A stretch of DNA of 64,000 bases from Deltaproteobacteria bacterium (GTDB taxonomy: Bacteria; Desulfobacterota; Binatia; UBA9968), in contig JACPSE010000185.1 in the NCBI GenBank assembly GCA_016193465.1, positions 1 to 64,000 of the forward strand, read 5' to 3'. This document shows, one piece after another, positions 8,520-17,759 of this stretch. Numbering within the stretch: the stretch's first letter is position 1; each line of letters starts with the position of its first letter. The translations under genes were made by a program, and so were the position numbers. Below the pieces are notes generated by a model. The model did not search any database. It was not told the origin of the DNA and worked only from the letters and a program-made list of their open reading frames with translations.

Positions 8520-9452
8520 ATGCAGGATTTTTATTCAGCATGGCTGGAGGCGTCAGGGCGCGTCGGGAAGACGGTGGAGGAGGCGCCGCGGGTGGCGAAG
8601 GGCAAAAACCTCAACTGGGTACGCACCCGGCAGGACAGTAAGGCAGCGCTCATGATCGCGCCTGAGACCGGCTTTCCCACGGGCGGCAGTCTATTAATGA
8701 AGGCTGAGGTCCCGGTCGCATGGCATACGGGCAGGCACCTCCACGGCGAAGAGGCGATCTACGTCGAGAGCGGAGAAGGGTTCCTTGTGCTGGATGATCG
8801 GCGCTATGATTTCAGGAAGGGAACGATTTTCCATATCCCTTATCGCTCGCCGCACCAGCTCTTCAACACGGGCAAAGAGCCGGTATGCTATCTCTCGGGT
8901 CTGGCCTGGCCGCTCGAGGCCTTCATCCACATGGGGCGCATAGAACAGATTGAGGACGCGGGGCCGAATGACCCGGCTGCTCTTGCCAAGGCACCGCAAG
9001 AGGAGTCTCAGTACTGGCCGGCGGATGGTCGCCGCATCTCCATGCATGAGGAACAGTTCGAGCGCTCGGGCGAGACCAAGCATGGCGCTACCTACTTTCT
9101 AATGGGGAGGACTGGCAAGCAGAACGGCTTCAAGGCGACGGCGGTCGCGATCAGCTCCATTTTCCTGGATCTGCCTCACTCCAAGAGCCATAGCCACGCC
9201 CACCCCGAAGCCTACCTCTACGCGCTGCAGGGGAGTGGCTACTCGGAGATCGGCGCCAAGAGGTACGAGTGGGAGCAGGGTGACGCGGTCCACGTCCCGC
9301 CCGGCATGATGCACCACCAGCATTTTAATCCTAACGACACAGACATGAAAGAGCTCCGATTCGAGTTTGGCATCCGCTATTGGTTTGTGGACCAATGGGA
9401 GGGATACGCGACGATCGATCGCCACATGAAGGCGACACACATGGACGACTAG
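8520..9452 (+). CDS. Bicupin protein
   Basis: 310 aa with two cupin barrels. The first metal site is in WHTGRHLHGEEAIYV with a later PHQLF. The second is in SHSHAHPEAYLYALQG with MMHHQHF near residue 265. Start: ATG 8520 with AGGAGG 5 nt upstream. Members are non-haem metal dioxygenases, isomerases or binding proteins, and the reaction cannot be inferred here. Four other cupin proteins occur in the window, so cupin chemistry is a theme. The next small gene begins 38 bp downstream. Confidence 0.8.
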   Translation: MQDFYSAWLEASGRVGKTVEEAPRVAKGKNLNWVRTRQDSKAALMIAPETGFPTGGSLLMKAEVPVAWHTGRHLHGEEAIYVESGEGFLVLDDRRYDFRKGTIFHIPYRSPHQLFNTGKEPVCYLSGLAWPLEAFIHMGRIEQIEDAGPNDPAALAKAPQEESQYWPADGRRISMHEEQFERSGETKHGATYFLMGRTGKQNGFKATAVAISSIFLDLPHSKSHSHAHPEAYLYALQGSGYSEIGAKRYEWEQGDAVHVPPGMMHHQHFNPNDTDMKELRFEFGIRYWFVDQWEGYATIDRHMKATHMDD

Positions 9453-9490
9453 GGGAACCCTGGCTTTTTCTGGGGATGGTTTATCTGAGG

Positions 9491-9748
9491 ATGGCCGATG
9501 ACATGACGCACGAGAATAATGGCACTAAGTTCATGCTCGGCTTTATTGTACGCAGGTGCGCGAGGGAAATCGGTCATCCGCCCACGGCGGAGGAATTTGC
9601 CGCTTGGGCCAATGGCCGGGAGGAAAACGGGCAACGCTACAGCCTTTTTGGCCGGCCGATCTCACCCTCCGCCGCCAGAATCATTCTCCGCCATCCAGGA
9701 CGGCTAGTGACCGCGCGTTTGGAGTCAATCATGAAAAGGGCGCGATGA
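9491..9748 (+). CDS. Small conserved-looking protein of unknown function
   Basis: 85 aa from the ATG at 9491 (MADDMTHENN). The frame is open further upstream but overlaps the bicupin. No signal peptide or membrane segment. It contains TAEEFAAWANG and a basic C-terminal half (ARIILRHPGRLVTAR), which could be nucleic-acid binding. I do not recognise the family. It probably shares a transcript with the bicupin gene. Confidence 0.5.
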   Translation: MADDMTHENNGTKFMLGFIVRRCAREIGHPPTAEEFAAWANGREENGQRYSLFGRPISPSAARIILRHPGRLVTARLESIMKRAR

Positions 9749-9784
9749 TGAACTCCTCCGGGCAGAGCGCTCCCAAGCTTCCTT

Positions 9785-10766
9785 TTATAAGCTGATCTTC
9801 TCCTCGTACAAGTCATCGACGAAGCCGCTCGCCTTCAGCTCTTCTAGAAAGCGCGGCTCGAACAAATCAGGCGGCTTGATGTTGATTGAATTTGGGTTGA
9901 CCCCTGAAGCGGCATCGATCAAGGCCTGCGCCGCTTCTCTGTTGGGCACGGGCAGCGGTTTCAGTTGAGCCGCAAAGGCCTCGTACATATTTTCCAGCCC
10001 TGACGGATTCGTAGCGCTGAAATATTTGCGCATAATCGCGATACTTTCCTTCCGGCGAGTCAAAAAAACGGCGGACCGCTTCCTCATCCCTTTTGATGAA
10101 AGACCGGGTGGTCATCAGCATGGCCGTGATCAAGGGGACATCTTTGCCATCGAGGACCTTCAGCCCTAGCTGCTTCGCCTGGTTGGCAATTTCCGGACTC
10201 AAAGGCGCGCCCTGGATGAAATTCTTTGACAGGGCCACCACTCTGTTGGGGGCGAGTCCCACCGATACTATCTCAACGTCTTTCACAGGATCCAATCCTG
10301 CTCGCCGCAGGATGACGCGGGCCAGGAGATCGGATCTTCCGCCGATTTGTGATACGCCGATCTTTTTCCCTTTGAGGTCCTTGATCTCGGAGATGTCGGC
10401 TGATACCCCGATGCGGTATGGTACCATGGATACGTGGGTGGAGAGGGAAACGATATCGGCGCCCGCCAGTATGGGCTGGAGGACAGCCAGGGGGTTGCCA
10501 AAGCCTATTAGGAAATCCACCCCGATCAAAGATTGAATCCCGGCGCTAAGCGAATCCCTGATGAAGACCTCCTCTACATCGAGGCCGTATCGTTTGAAGA
10601 TACCCCCGTCGATGCCGACATAGGCGATGGCAGTCCCCACCTCCCAACCGGAGTAGGCGAGCCTGACTTTCTTCGGTTGATCATCGGCCCCGGCATTGGC
10701 CGGGATGGTCCACTGCAGCAGCAAAACGAGCAGCCAGATGGTCCGTATGGCAAATGGTTTTCGCAT
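9785..10766 (-). pseudogene. NMT1/TauA-like substrate-binding protein with one frameshift
   Basis: From 10766 the protein starts with a signal peptide (LLVLLLQWTIPANAGA) and an NMT1-like receptor domain (YSGWEVGTAIAYVGIDGG, then GKKIGVSQIGGRSD). At about 10058-10070 the reading frame must change by one base to continue into IAIMRKYFSATNPSGLENMY and the normal C-terminus ending DDLYEEKISL at 9785. A run of seven A (T on the coding strand) sits at the break. This could be a real mutation, programmed slippage or an assembly error. Without the shift the protein ends in an unrelated tail at 9867. Confidence 0.8.
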
Positions 10767-10837
10767 AGATCAGCGACACAGAGACCTTAGTATTTTTACC
10801 GCTGGCTTGCAAGCTTGCCGGCGGACAAGAACGGTGC

Positions 10838-10867
10838 TTGACTTGATCGCTCTAGAAAGAGCATAAT
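10838..10867 (+). promoter_or_regulatory. Sigma70-type promoter for the DUF5678/retropepsin pair
   Basis: TTGACT (10838-10843), an 18-bp spacer and CATAAT (10862-10867). The -10 box overlaps an in-frame ATG at 10866, so that ATG cannot be in the transcript and translation must start at the ATG at 10893. Confidence 0.5.
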
Positions 10868-10892
10868 GAGTAGCGTTTATTGGGGGATATTG

Positions 10893-11102
10893 ATGAGAGA
10901 GAAAGAGATCCAGTGGCTTAGGGACCATCAGGACCAGGTAGAGAGGCTGCAAGGAAAGTGGATTGCAGTGGAGGGTGACATTTTGATTGCTGAAGGAGAT
11001 ACCTTTAATGCCGTTTACGAAACTGCAAAAGAAAAGGGTGTAGAGATCCCATTTCTCTTCCTTGTTCCACCAAAGGAGGATGTGGTTTTTGTGGGATTCT
11101 GA
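10893..11102 (+). CDS. DUF5678-type small protein
   Basis: 69 aa. The pattern (a helix with WLRDHQDQVERLQGKWIAV, then GDILIAEGDT, a helix with A-x-E-K-G and FLFLVPP) matches DUF5678. Start 10893 is chosen because the earlier in-frame ATG overlaps the -10 box and GGGGGAT precedes this ATG. The stop overlaps the retropepsin ATG (TGATG), so the two are translationally coupled. A second DUF5678/retropepsin pair occurs at 51.9-52.5 kb. Function unknown; the small protein could be a substrate, chaperone or inhibitor of the protease. Confidence 0.75.
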   Translation: MREKEIQWLRDHQDQVERLQGKWIAVEGDILIAEGDTFNAVYETAKEKGVEIPFLFLVPPKEDVVFVGF

Positions 11103-11505
11103 TGCCCACCGTTTTCTATCAACACACTCTGCAGCTTCTCCCTCATTCCCGTCCTCTAATCCCAGTCAGGCTAATCGGTAGGCGGGGATTTGCACCGATA
11201 GATACTTTAGCTCTCTTAGATAGCGGTGCCGACCGATGTGTTTTTCCTGAAGAGTTTGCTGTTAGGTTGGGATTAGATCTCTCAGCCGGGGCTTCCATCC
11301 CGATAAAAGGGGCCACTGGGGGCCAGTTTCCTGCGCGGATAGTTCCTGTGACAATCGAGGTCGTGGGATAGCTTTTGATTGCCATGCGGCATTTACGCCG
11401 GGACCGGTTCCTTACAGCTTCATAGGTCGAGAAGGGGTTTTTGAAAAATCCCAATGGGGCTTCCGAGTCGGTCATGGCATCGTCTATTTTGATCCGCAAC
11501 CTTAG
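11102..11505 (+). pseudogene. Retropepsin-like (clan AA) aspartic protease, frameshifted
   Basis: The catalytic motif is LLDSGAD near residue 40. The flap region and a second barrel half follow (IPIKGATGGQFP). The frame stops at 11371 after EVVG, but from about 11380 another frame continues with a plausible C-terminus (FDCHAAFTPGPVPYSFIGRE, then VFEK...YFDPQP) up to TAG 11503-11505. PYSFIGREG is the expected second-half motif, so a single indel near 11365-11380 has split the gene. Its 3' end overlaps the antisense remnant of a methylase gene. Confidence 0.75.
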
Positions 11506-11737
11506 ACGCTTGTTTACAAAGGTAAAGATGCGACCCCTTCTGCGACATCACATTTCTTTCAAGTTCACGGTACAAGGCATCAATTTCACGTTGGATCTCT
11601 AGGGTCTTCGCCAATGCTGTTACGACGCGGCAGTAGTGCTTGATGTCGTCAAGATTGAGGATGCGCTTTTTGCGGTCCTTGAGCCATTTGTCCAGCACCC
11701 GATAGCCGCCGATCTGGTACTCTTGGACCTCCCACCC
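11420..11737 (-). pseudogene. C-terminal fragment of a type ISP/IIG-like R-M enzyme
   Basis: Read on the minus strand, codons from 11734 give WEVQEYQIGGYRVLDKWLKD, followed by RKKRILNLDDIKHYC and VVTALAKTLEIQREIDALY. This is the characteristic tail of long methylase/nuclease fusions. A stop (TAG, 11738-11740) lies one codon upstream of W, so only the tail survives. It is the missing end of the gene whose first 456 codons lie at 13451-14821. A methyltransferase and HNH gene sit between the two halves. After about 11545 the sequence no longer resembles the family. Confidence 0.7.
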
Positions 11738-11850
11738 CTAAAAATAATTTGTCTTGGCGGTGTAACGCCATTCGTGACCCGCAATGGAAGGCCGCGCTCC
11801 GGCGAGGCTTTTCATGTGTCGCGGTCGACGCAATTGTTAGACGTTTCCTC

Positions 11851-12768
11851 TTACTTCATTGCCAATGTAAGCTGGTGGTCCCGAGATATATCGACTTCCT
11901 CGGACAACCTGCCGTTCTTGAATGGCATTCTGAACTTCTTCGCTCGAAGGCCGTTGAGGGTTTCATCAATGCGTTCGGTCAACGAACCTGGCAGGCTGAT
12001 TCTGTGAACGCCAAGTCGCTTCTCCGCAATGGCGGTGTATTCCTCGGAAATATCGCAGACGATGGAGAACCGCTCGTTGTTGTAAGCGGCGACGGCGCTG
12101 GTTCCCGCGCCGCTCATCAAGTCCACGACAAGGTCGCCTCTGGCGGTTCCCATCAGGACAATTCTCTCGATAACAGCGACGGGCTTTTGAGACGGGTGTC
12201 CCGTCTGCTCATTCCTTCCAACGAACCCGCAGAGCAAGGGCTCTTCGATCACGCTTGGTGGTCCGGGAATGAAGCGGAGCTTTCCTTGTTTGAGCTTCTG
12301 AAGTTGCACTTCGTTCAGGAAATTTTCCACGTGCATCTTCGCGTCCGGCTTTGACAAGTGAAGACATGTCATTTGTGCCGATCGCCATCCGCGGATCATC
12401 GACGGGGAATTCTTGTAGAACCACGTAACCCAGCATCGCAAAGCGAGCGGCGCTGGGATCTTGTCGACGAAGTGGGCAATGATCTCGGGGAATCCCCAGA
12501 AGAAGAGGTGTTCCGAGAAGGGGACCAAGGACTTCAGTACGTTCACGATGTACTGGACATAATCGTCCCTCTCGCCGCCGACGCCCTTGTTATACCACGG
12601 ATCAAAGATGGTGGTCTGAGCCTTGATTCCCAGCAAGTCCAAGAGTCGCGCCGAGACGTGAACGTCCATTGGCGGCAGAATCACGACGCCGTCGCCGGCT
12701 AGCGTGGTCTCGATCTTATCTCGGGTTTCCTCAAGCAACCTCCGCACGCGATCACCGTTGTTCTTCAT
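11851..12768 (-). CDS. Beta-class DNA (N4-C or N6-A) methyltransferase
   Basis: 305 aa. The catalytic motif IV is DPWY (residues 56-59). HPSQKPV (191-197) and the SAM-binding motif DLMSGAGT (216-223) follow. Motif IV before motif I defines the beta class, which transfers methyl groups to exocyclic amines of adenine or cytosine. Its start overlaps the stop of the HNH gene (ATGA), so endonuclease and methylase form one coupled R-M operon. Specificity is not readable from sequence. About 110 bp separate its stop from the fragment of the disrupted R-M gene. Confidence 0.88.
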   Translation of the reverse strand: MKNNGDRVRRLLEETRDKIETTLAGDGVVILPPMDVHVSARLLDLLGIKAQTTIFDPWYNKGVGGERDDYVQYIVNVLKSLVPFSEHLFFWGFPEIIAHFVDKIPAPLALRCWVTWFYKNSPSMIRGWRSAQMTCLHLSKPDAKMHVENFLNEVQLQKLKQGKLRFIPGPPSVIEEPLLCGFVGRNEQTGHPSQKPVAVIERIVLMGTARGDLVVDLMSGAGTSAVAAYNNERFSIVCDISEEYTAIAEKRLGVHRISLPGSLTERIDETLNGLRAKKFRMPFKNGRLSEEVDISRDHQLTLAMK

Positions 12769-13466
12769 TTCTTGCCCTTCCTGATACTCCCATCCTTCAG
12801 CATGGTATACCCGAAGTAGGACAGAAGGAAGAGAAATACGTCCCTTTTATCCGCTTCCGGAGCAAACTGGACGATGGCATATGTGTTGAGCTTGCCGGTG
12901 GTTGTGTCCCAGTAATTTTTCTTCGTGACTTGGTGTCGACCACACAGGGCCTGCCATTGCTCCGGAGTCTCGGGGTCGGCATCTGGATTGAGCGAGTGGG
13001 GGTTCTTGTGATCCGGAGTCAGCTTGACTCGTCCTCCTCCCACCGGGTCGCTCTCTCCGTCCTCCAGTCCGCAGACCATTCCGGCTTCATTCCACTCGCA
13101 GGCGTAGCCTGCTCTCTCGAGAACGGCTGTCCAAGTGGCGTCCGTTGGGCGGACGCGTTTGCCGGCACCGCGCCGTTTCCGCTTGTCCGGCATCAAGTAT
13201 TCCTGAACCTTCAAGTCTCCCCGATTCCGCCAAGACAGAATCGTGTACCCATCATCTGTGCGGAGTTCGGATAACCGTTGATGCCAATTCTCGGGTTGCC
13301 GACCGGAGTCAGGATCGGTTGCGGCTTCGATGATTTGCTCTCGCGTGAGGACTTTGCCCAGGTTGTCGAGGAAGAGCGCCTCGATGCGCTTCTTGACGCT
13401 CTTCTGGCGGTACGGTCCCTTGGGTTTGCCGTAGGGCTTTCGTGAGGGGCTCATCTTGTCTGCCAT
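12765..13466 (-). CDS. HNH-type endonuclease, likely type II restriction enzyme
   Basis: 233 aa. The N-terminal part is basic (KKRIEALFLDNLGKVLTREQ, a winged-helix-like region). The nuclease core has C123 and C132, then LTPDHKNPHS at 149-158 and LCGRHQVTKKN at 174-184, fitting an HNH fold with metal-binding Cys/His. The partner methylase overlaps its stop by 4 nt. Start: ATG 13466, placed inside the last codons of the truncated R-M gene. Endonuclease-first order needs some delay or control to protect the host; none is visible. HNH type II enzymes usually give defined cleavage sites (family knowledge). Confidence 0.75.
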   Translation of the reverse strand: MADKMSPSRKPYGKPKGPYRQKSVKKRIEALFLDNLGKVLTREQIIEAATDPDSGRQPENWHQRLSELRTDDGYTILSWRNRGDLKVQEYLMPDKRKRRGAGKRVRPTDATWTAVLERAGYACEWNEAGMVCGLEDGESDPVGGGRVKLTPDHKNPHSLNPDADPETPEQWQALCGRHQVTKKNYWDTTTGKLNTYAIVQFAPEADKRDVFLFLLSYFGYTMLKDGSIRKGKK

Positions 13467-14821
13467 TGAGGTTTACTTTCCTCCAACTCTTCCCAGTCTA
13501 AGGTGTTCGTCAAGTAAAGTTGAAATCTCTCGTTTTCCTGCAACCGGTGCCCGAATTCTTCTAGTAGATACCCGACCTTGAGATGCCCCACCGCGTAGGG
13601 TGCCATCATCAATTCAAAGGCATAGAAGTTTTTCAAGATATGGTCTGGGATCAAACTTGCTTTGGCTCCGGTTCCGTATTTCTCTGAGAATTCCGTGACT
13701 GCCTGACGTGCAGCCTCCGCAGAGAAGGTGCAGGTGCCCGCTGCGGGGTCTAGCACCCGGACGGTGGTCGAGGCAAAACCATCGGACCGGCCAAAGACAT
13801 CCTTTAGAATCCGATGCAGAGACCGGACGATGTAGCCCACGACAGGCTCAGGCGTGTAGTAAACGCCTCTGCGTTCTCTCTCCGCAGGATCATATTCGGC
13901 CAGAAAAGGCTCGTAGAAATGGACTATGGGATCTCGTCCTTCTCTGTCCTTGAGAATGGCCTCGACATTCGCTACTGCTAGGACTTCGGCAATATCGTCA
14001 ATGATCCACTCCATCTGGGCAGGCGGATCTCCTAGAGATATGTAATGAAATACGTCTCGTAGTATGCCGATGCTTCGAGGAATAAGTTCAAAAGCCGGTT
14101 TGCGGTTGAACCCGTTCTTGGCCTTCGTGCGAGCGGCAAAAAGACCATAGGTGATGGTCTGAGCATAAAGGTCAGCGAAAGTATCCTTGGTTAGAGTTCC
14201 AATAAGGAATTTCTGAAAGGCCTCGTAAAACCCTAGTAAGTCACCTTTCTTTTCTGCCTCTTCTTGTTCCATCTCACCAAGGATTTGCACCTTTAGAAAC
14301 CGGGTTCTCTTAGCCAGCTCTACAGCCAGAGACTTGGCGGAGTAGGTCTTTGGGAGGGAAAAGGCGAAGAATTTTTCCAGAAGTTCAATGAACTCCTTTT
14401 CTTTCTCAACCTGAGGAATCGACTTGAGCTTGTAGAGAGTAAATGGCCGGGCAATCTGGGCCGAGTCAATAAGCTTCCCGTCTCGGTATAGCCTGAACTG
14501 GAAGAAATTCGTAAGGATTAGATTGGGGAACGTATGAAGGTAGCGCTTAAGCTGATCGGAGGTCTCTATGACTTCCAGGTTCTCCTGAGTCGGCGGCTTC
14601 GCTTCAATGTAACCAACGATATGCTGTTTTCCGTCCCACACCCGGAAGTCCGGGTTGCCGGCTTCGGTCTTTTTGGGTAGGACGGTGACGTGGGCCTTGG
14701 CGTGGCCTGATGAGTCGGCAAAGGCTTCGAGAAGAACTTTGAGGGCAGGATAGTAGCTCGGCTCGGTAGCGTCCGCTTGCTTGGCTGTCTTAAATATCCC
14801 TTTTAGATAGTCGTCCAGCAT
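13451..14821 (-). pseudogene. Type ISP/IIG-like R-M enzyme, N-terminal part only
   Basis: 456 aa. Residues about 50-115 hold a PD-(D/E)xK-like nuclease (NPDFRVWDG, then GYIEAKPP). The methylase part begins with GVYYTPEPVV and SAM motif I VLDPAAGT, then FYAFELMMAPYAVGHLK. The protein ends at TNTLDWEELEESKPQWQTR, before the expected NPPY catalytic motif, so it cannot methylate. The family is usually around 1000 aa. Its tail is found 1.7 kb downstream at 11420-11737. The stop overlaps the HNH start region, so the break coincides with the left edge of the HNH/methylase cassette. Confidence 0.8.
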
Positions 14822-14828
14822 CTAAGCT

Positions 14829-15278
14829 TCACAATCTCTCTTTGCCGGGAAGGACGATCTCAAGTGTCTTGTTTGAGACCAGCGAAAAATCGCTTTCATT
14901 GAACGTGAGTAAGGCCGTGATTTTTGCCTTGAGCCCGCAGGCTGCAATGACTGCGTCGTAAGTGTGCCCACCGGCGATGCCGCTAGCTGTTACCTGTTGA
15001 AGGAGGTGGCGGTATGATTTCCCATCCAGAGCGACTACTTTGGTTGTCTTTATAAAGTTGGCCTCTAACAGGGTCAGCGCATCTGCGGGAGCAAGACGAT
15101 GCGGCGGGGGTAGACGTGTAAGGACCACGTAGGCTTCGATTAGCGCTGGGGCCGCCACGGCCATTTTTTCACCTCGGTCTAACCTGCGCTTGATTTCTTC
15201 CACGGCGTGGCCGTGGTGCTCATGCCAGGAGCACACTGCCGCGACCATACAACTTGTGTCTGGTAGGAAACCGGCCAC
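14829..15278 (-). CDS. vapC: VapC-type PIN-domain toxin
   Basis: 149 aa PIN domain. D7 in LPDTSCM, E48 in LIEAYVVL, the GHTYDAVIAACG segment and NESDFSL supply the acidic site. Family members are RNases that cleave tRNA or rRNA when free of antitoxin. It starts 6 nt after the AbrB-type antitoxin gene and is followed after 7 nt by the broken R-M gene, so all may have been one transcript. TA genes beside R-M genes are common in defence islands. Confidence 0.85.
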   Translation of the reverse strand: MAGFLPDTSCMVAAVCSWHEHHGHAVEEIKRRLDRGEKMAVAAPALIEAYVVLTRLPPPHRLAPADALTLLEANFIKTTKVVALDGKSYRHLLQQVTASGIAGGHTYDAVIAACGLKAKITALLTFNESDFSLVSNKTLEIVLPGKERL

Positions 15279-15284
15279 GACCGC

Positions 15285-15554
15285 TTAATTGTGAGGAGAC
15301 GGGTTCCGCCTCAAGGCCTTGCGCGTGCGCTCAACCGTTTCAGTCGTGAGAGACTCTATGTCCTTTTGCGGCACCGCTACAAGCAAACGTCCTCTGCGTA
15401 CGAGCTTGACGGACAGGGGCGCGGGCGTGATCTCAATGCAGCCCTCTTTCCAGCGCACGTCGAGAGGCGTTCCCGGCTTCAGGCCGGCTTCCCGGCGGAT
15501 TTCCTTGGGGATCACCAGCCGTCCGGCAGTATCGATGGTAGTTTTCGTGGCAAT
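15285..15554 (-). CDS. vapB: VapB antitoxin (AbrB type) with an unusual start
   Basis: The AbrB motif is TTIDTAGRLVIPKEIRREAG. A GTG at 15515 would start in the middle of this motif and remove its first strand. Reading further upstream in frame gives ATKTTIDTAGR preceded only by ATT (15552-15554), a second ATT and ATA. I place the start at the ATT because MATKTTID... is the usual family beginning. ATT initiation is rare but known (infC). An alternative is a point mutation of ATG to ATT. Shine-Dalgarno is weak (AGTGG). Confidence 0.65.
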   Translation of the reverse strand: MATKTTIDTAGRLVIPKEIRREAGLKPGTPLDVRWKEGCIEITPAPLSVKLVRRGRLLVAVPQKDIESLTTETVERTRKALRRNPSPHN

Positions 15555-15682
15555 AATTATACCACTGATTTTGCCAGGTTCAACAGGAGGCGGGGGCGCT
15601 CCAAAATCCTCCGTGCAGATCTATTTGTCATTTTCTATCGAGCTTCTTGCCCCTTCGGTACATCCTTGTTATTTTTCTCTTG

Positions 15683-17710
15683 ATGGACCGCCAGAGAAGA
15701 GAAGGACAGTTCCAGTTGGTCTCCGGCTTCATGCCCCAGGGGGACCAGCCGCAGGCCATTGGGAGGCTGGTCGAAGGGATTGAGGGAGGAAAGAGAGACC
15801 AAGTCCTCCTGGGCGTAACCGGTTCCGGGAAGACCTTTACCATGGCGAACGTCATCGCCCGGGTGAATAGGCCCACTCTGGTCATCGCGCCCAACAAGAC
15901 CCTTGCGGCCCAGCTCTATAACGAGTTTAAAGAATTTTTTCCTCATAACGCGGTTCGCTACTTCGTCAGCTATTATGATTATTACCAGCCCGAGGCCTAT
16001 GTCCCTTCCACCGACACGTACATCGAGAAAGATGCCTCGATCAACGACGAGATCGACAAAATGCGCCACTCGGCAACCAAGGCCTTACTGGAACGGCGGG
16101 ACGTAATCATCGTGGCGAGCGTCTCCTGTATTTACGGCTTGGGCTCGCCGGAGACCTATTTCGATATGATCGTTTATCTTGAAGAGGGGACGGAGGTGGA
16201 GAGAGACAAAGTTCTGAGAAAGCTCGTCGATATCCAGTACCAGAGGAGCGACTACGATTTTCACCGCGGGACATTTCGCGTGAGAGGGGACGTCGTCGAG
16301 GTCTTTCCGGCCTACGAAGACAGCTCCGCAGTGCGCATCGAGTTTTTCGGGGATAGGGTCGAAGGGCTCTTCGAGATTGACCCTATCAGGGGCAAGGTGG
16401 AACGGCGGACGGACAAGGCGGCGATCTATCCTGCCAGCCATTATGTGACGACAGAGGAGCGAATGAAGCGGGCAGTGGGGGAGATCCGCCTGGAACTTAA
16501 AGAAAGGCTCCTGGAGCTGCGGTCGCAAAACAAACTACTGGAGGCCCAGCGGCTGCAGCAACGCACTCTCTATGATCTGGAGCTGCTCGAGGAGATGGGT
16601 TTTTGTCCCGGCATAGAGAACTACTCGCGGCACCTGACGGGGCGGAAGGCCGGGGAGCCACCGCCGACGCTCATCAACTATTTTCCGGGAGACTTTCTCT
16701 TGTTCATCGACGAGAGCCATGTGGCCGTACCGCAGATCGGCGGGATGTACCGGGGCGACCGCTCGCGCAAGGAGACGCTGGTAGAATACGGTTTTCGCCT
16801 CCCCTCTGCCCTGGATAATCGTCCTTTGAATTTCGAAGAGTTCGAAAGGGCGGTGAGTCAGGCGGTCTACGTATCGGCGACTCCTGCGGAGTACGAGCTG
16901 GAGAAGGGCTGTGGGGTGGTGGTCGAACAGCTTATCCGTCCGACCGGGCTCACGGACCCGGAGATCCTGGTGCGGCCGGCGCGGACCCAGGTGGATGATC
17001 TCCTCGAAGAGATTCGAAAGAAAACCGAGAGAAAGGAACGGGTGTTGGTAACGACCCTGACCAAGCGAATGGCTGAAGATCTGACAGATTACTATCAGGA
17101 TTTGAGTGTGCGGGTGCGCTATCTCCACTCGGATATCGAGACCATCGAGCGGGTGGATATCATTCGGGAGTTGAGAAAAGGGAGCTTCGATGTCCTGGTC
17201 GGCATCAATCTCTTGCGCGAAGGATTGGATCTGCCTGAGGTCTCCCTGGTGGCGATTTTGGATGCGGACAAAGAGGGGTTCCTGCGCTCTGAGCGCTCCC
17301 TGATCCAGACCATCGGCCGGGCGGCGCGCAATGTCAACGGCACGGTAATTTTCTACGCCGATTCCGTGACGGAGTCGATGAGGCGAGCCATCGACGAGAC
17401 CAATAGGAGACGGCGGCTGCAGGCGGCCTTCAACAAGAAGCACGGGATCACCCCGCAGACGGTAGTGAAGTCGCTGGGAACCAGACTCGTGGAGGTCTAT
17501 GAGGCCGATTACGTTACTGTCCCGGTGGTTGCGGAGAAGGGAGAGAAATACGCCCTTCAGGAGATTCCGCGTTTAGTCCAACAGCTCAAAAGGGAGATGA
17601 AACGAGCGTCGGACAATCTGGAGTTCGAAAGGGCAGCGGAATTGCGCGATCGTATCCGCAAGCTTGAAGAGCGAGAACTAGGCCTCACAGACCCGTTAGT
17701 CGCGCGCTAA
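15683..17710 (+). CDS. uvrB: Excinuclease ABC subunit B
   Basis: 675 aa from ATG 15683; an earlier in-frame ATG at 15647 adds an implausible hydrophobic leader. UvrB is the damage-verifying helicase-like subunit of nucleotide excision repair. Visible: Walker [10 protein letters not shown], the beta-hairpin region with [17 protein letters not shown] (motif II), [17 protein letters not shown] (motif VI) and the C-terminal UVR domain ([18 protein letters not shown]) that contacts UvrC. uvrC lies 1.9 kb downstream, separated by two minus-strand genes. No copy of the lexA dyad is visible upstream. Confidence 0.97.
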   Translation: MDRQRREGQFQLVSGFMPQGDQPQAIGRLVEGIEGGKRDQVLLGVTGSGKTFTMANVIARVNRPTLVIAPNKTLAAQLYNEFKEFFPHNAVRYFVSYYDYYQPEAYVPSTDTYIEKDASINDEIDKMRHSATKALLERRDVIIVASVSCIYGLGSPETYFDMIVYLEEGTEVERDKVLRKLVDIQYQRSDYDFHRGTFRVRGDVVEVFPAYEDSSAVRIEFFGDRVEGLFEIDPIRGKVERRTDKAAIYPASHYVTTEERMKRAVGEIRLELKERLLELRSQNKLLEAQRLQQRTLYDLELLEEMGFCPGIENYSRHLTGRKAGEPPPTLINYFPGDFLLFIDESHVAVPQIGGMYRGDRSRKETLVEYGFRLPSALDNRPLNFEEFERAVSQAVYVSATPAEYELEKGCGVVVEQLIRPTGLTDPEILVRPARTQVDDLLEEIRKKTERKERVLVTTLTKRMAEDLTDYYQDLSVRVRYLHSDIETIERVDIIRELRKGSFDVLVGINLLREGLDLPEVSLVAILDADKEGFLRSERSLIQTIGRAARNVNGTVIFYADSVTESMRRAIDETNRRRRLQAAFNKKHGITPQTVVKSLGTRLVEVYEADYVTVPVVAEKGEKYALQEIPRLVQQLKREMKRASDNLEFERAAELRDRIRKLEERELGLTDPLVAR

Positions 17711-17759
17711 GCAGGCAGTTAAAGGGGAAGCTAGTTCTTGGATTCCTGGCGCCCTACCC

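Noticed and set aside
11102-11505. Retroviral or retrotransposon protease
   Set aside because: The DSGA motif belongs to bacterial single-domain retropepsins; no reverse transcriptase or integrase is nearby.
16535-17443. 302-codon frame antisense to uvrB
   Set aside because: Shadow of uvrB with no recognisable motif or ribosome site.
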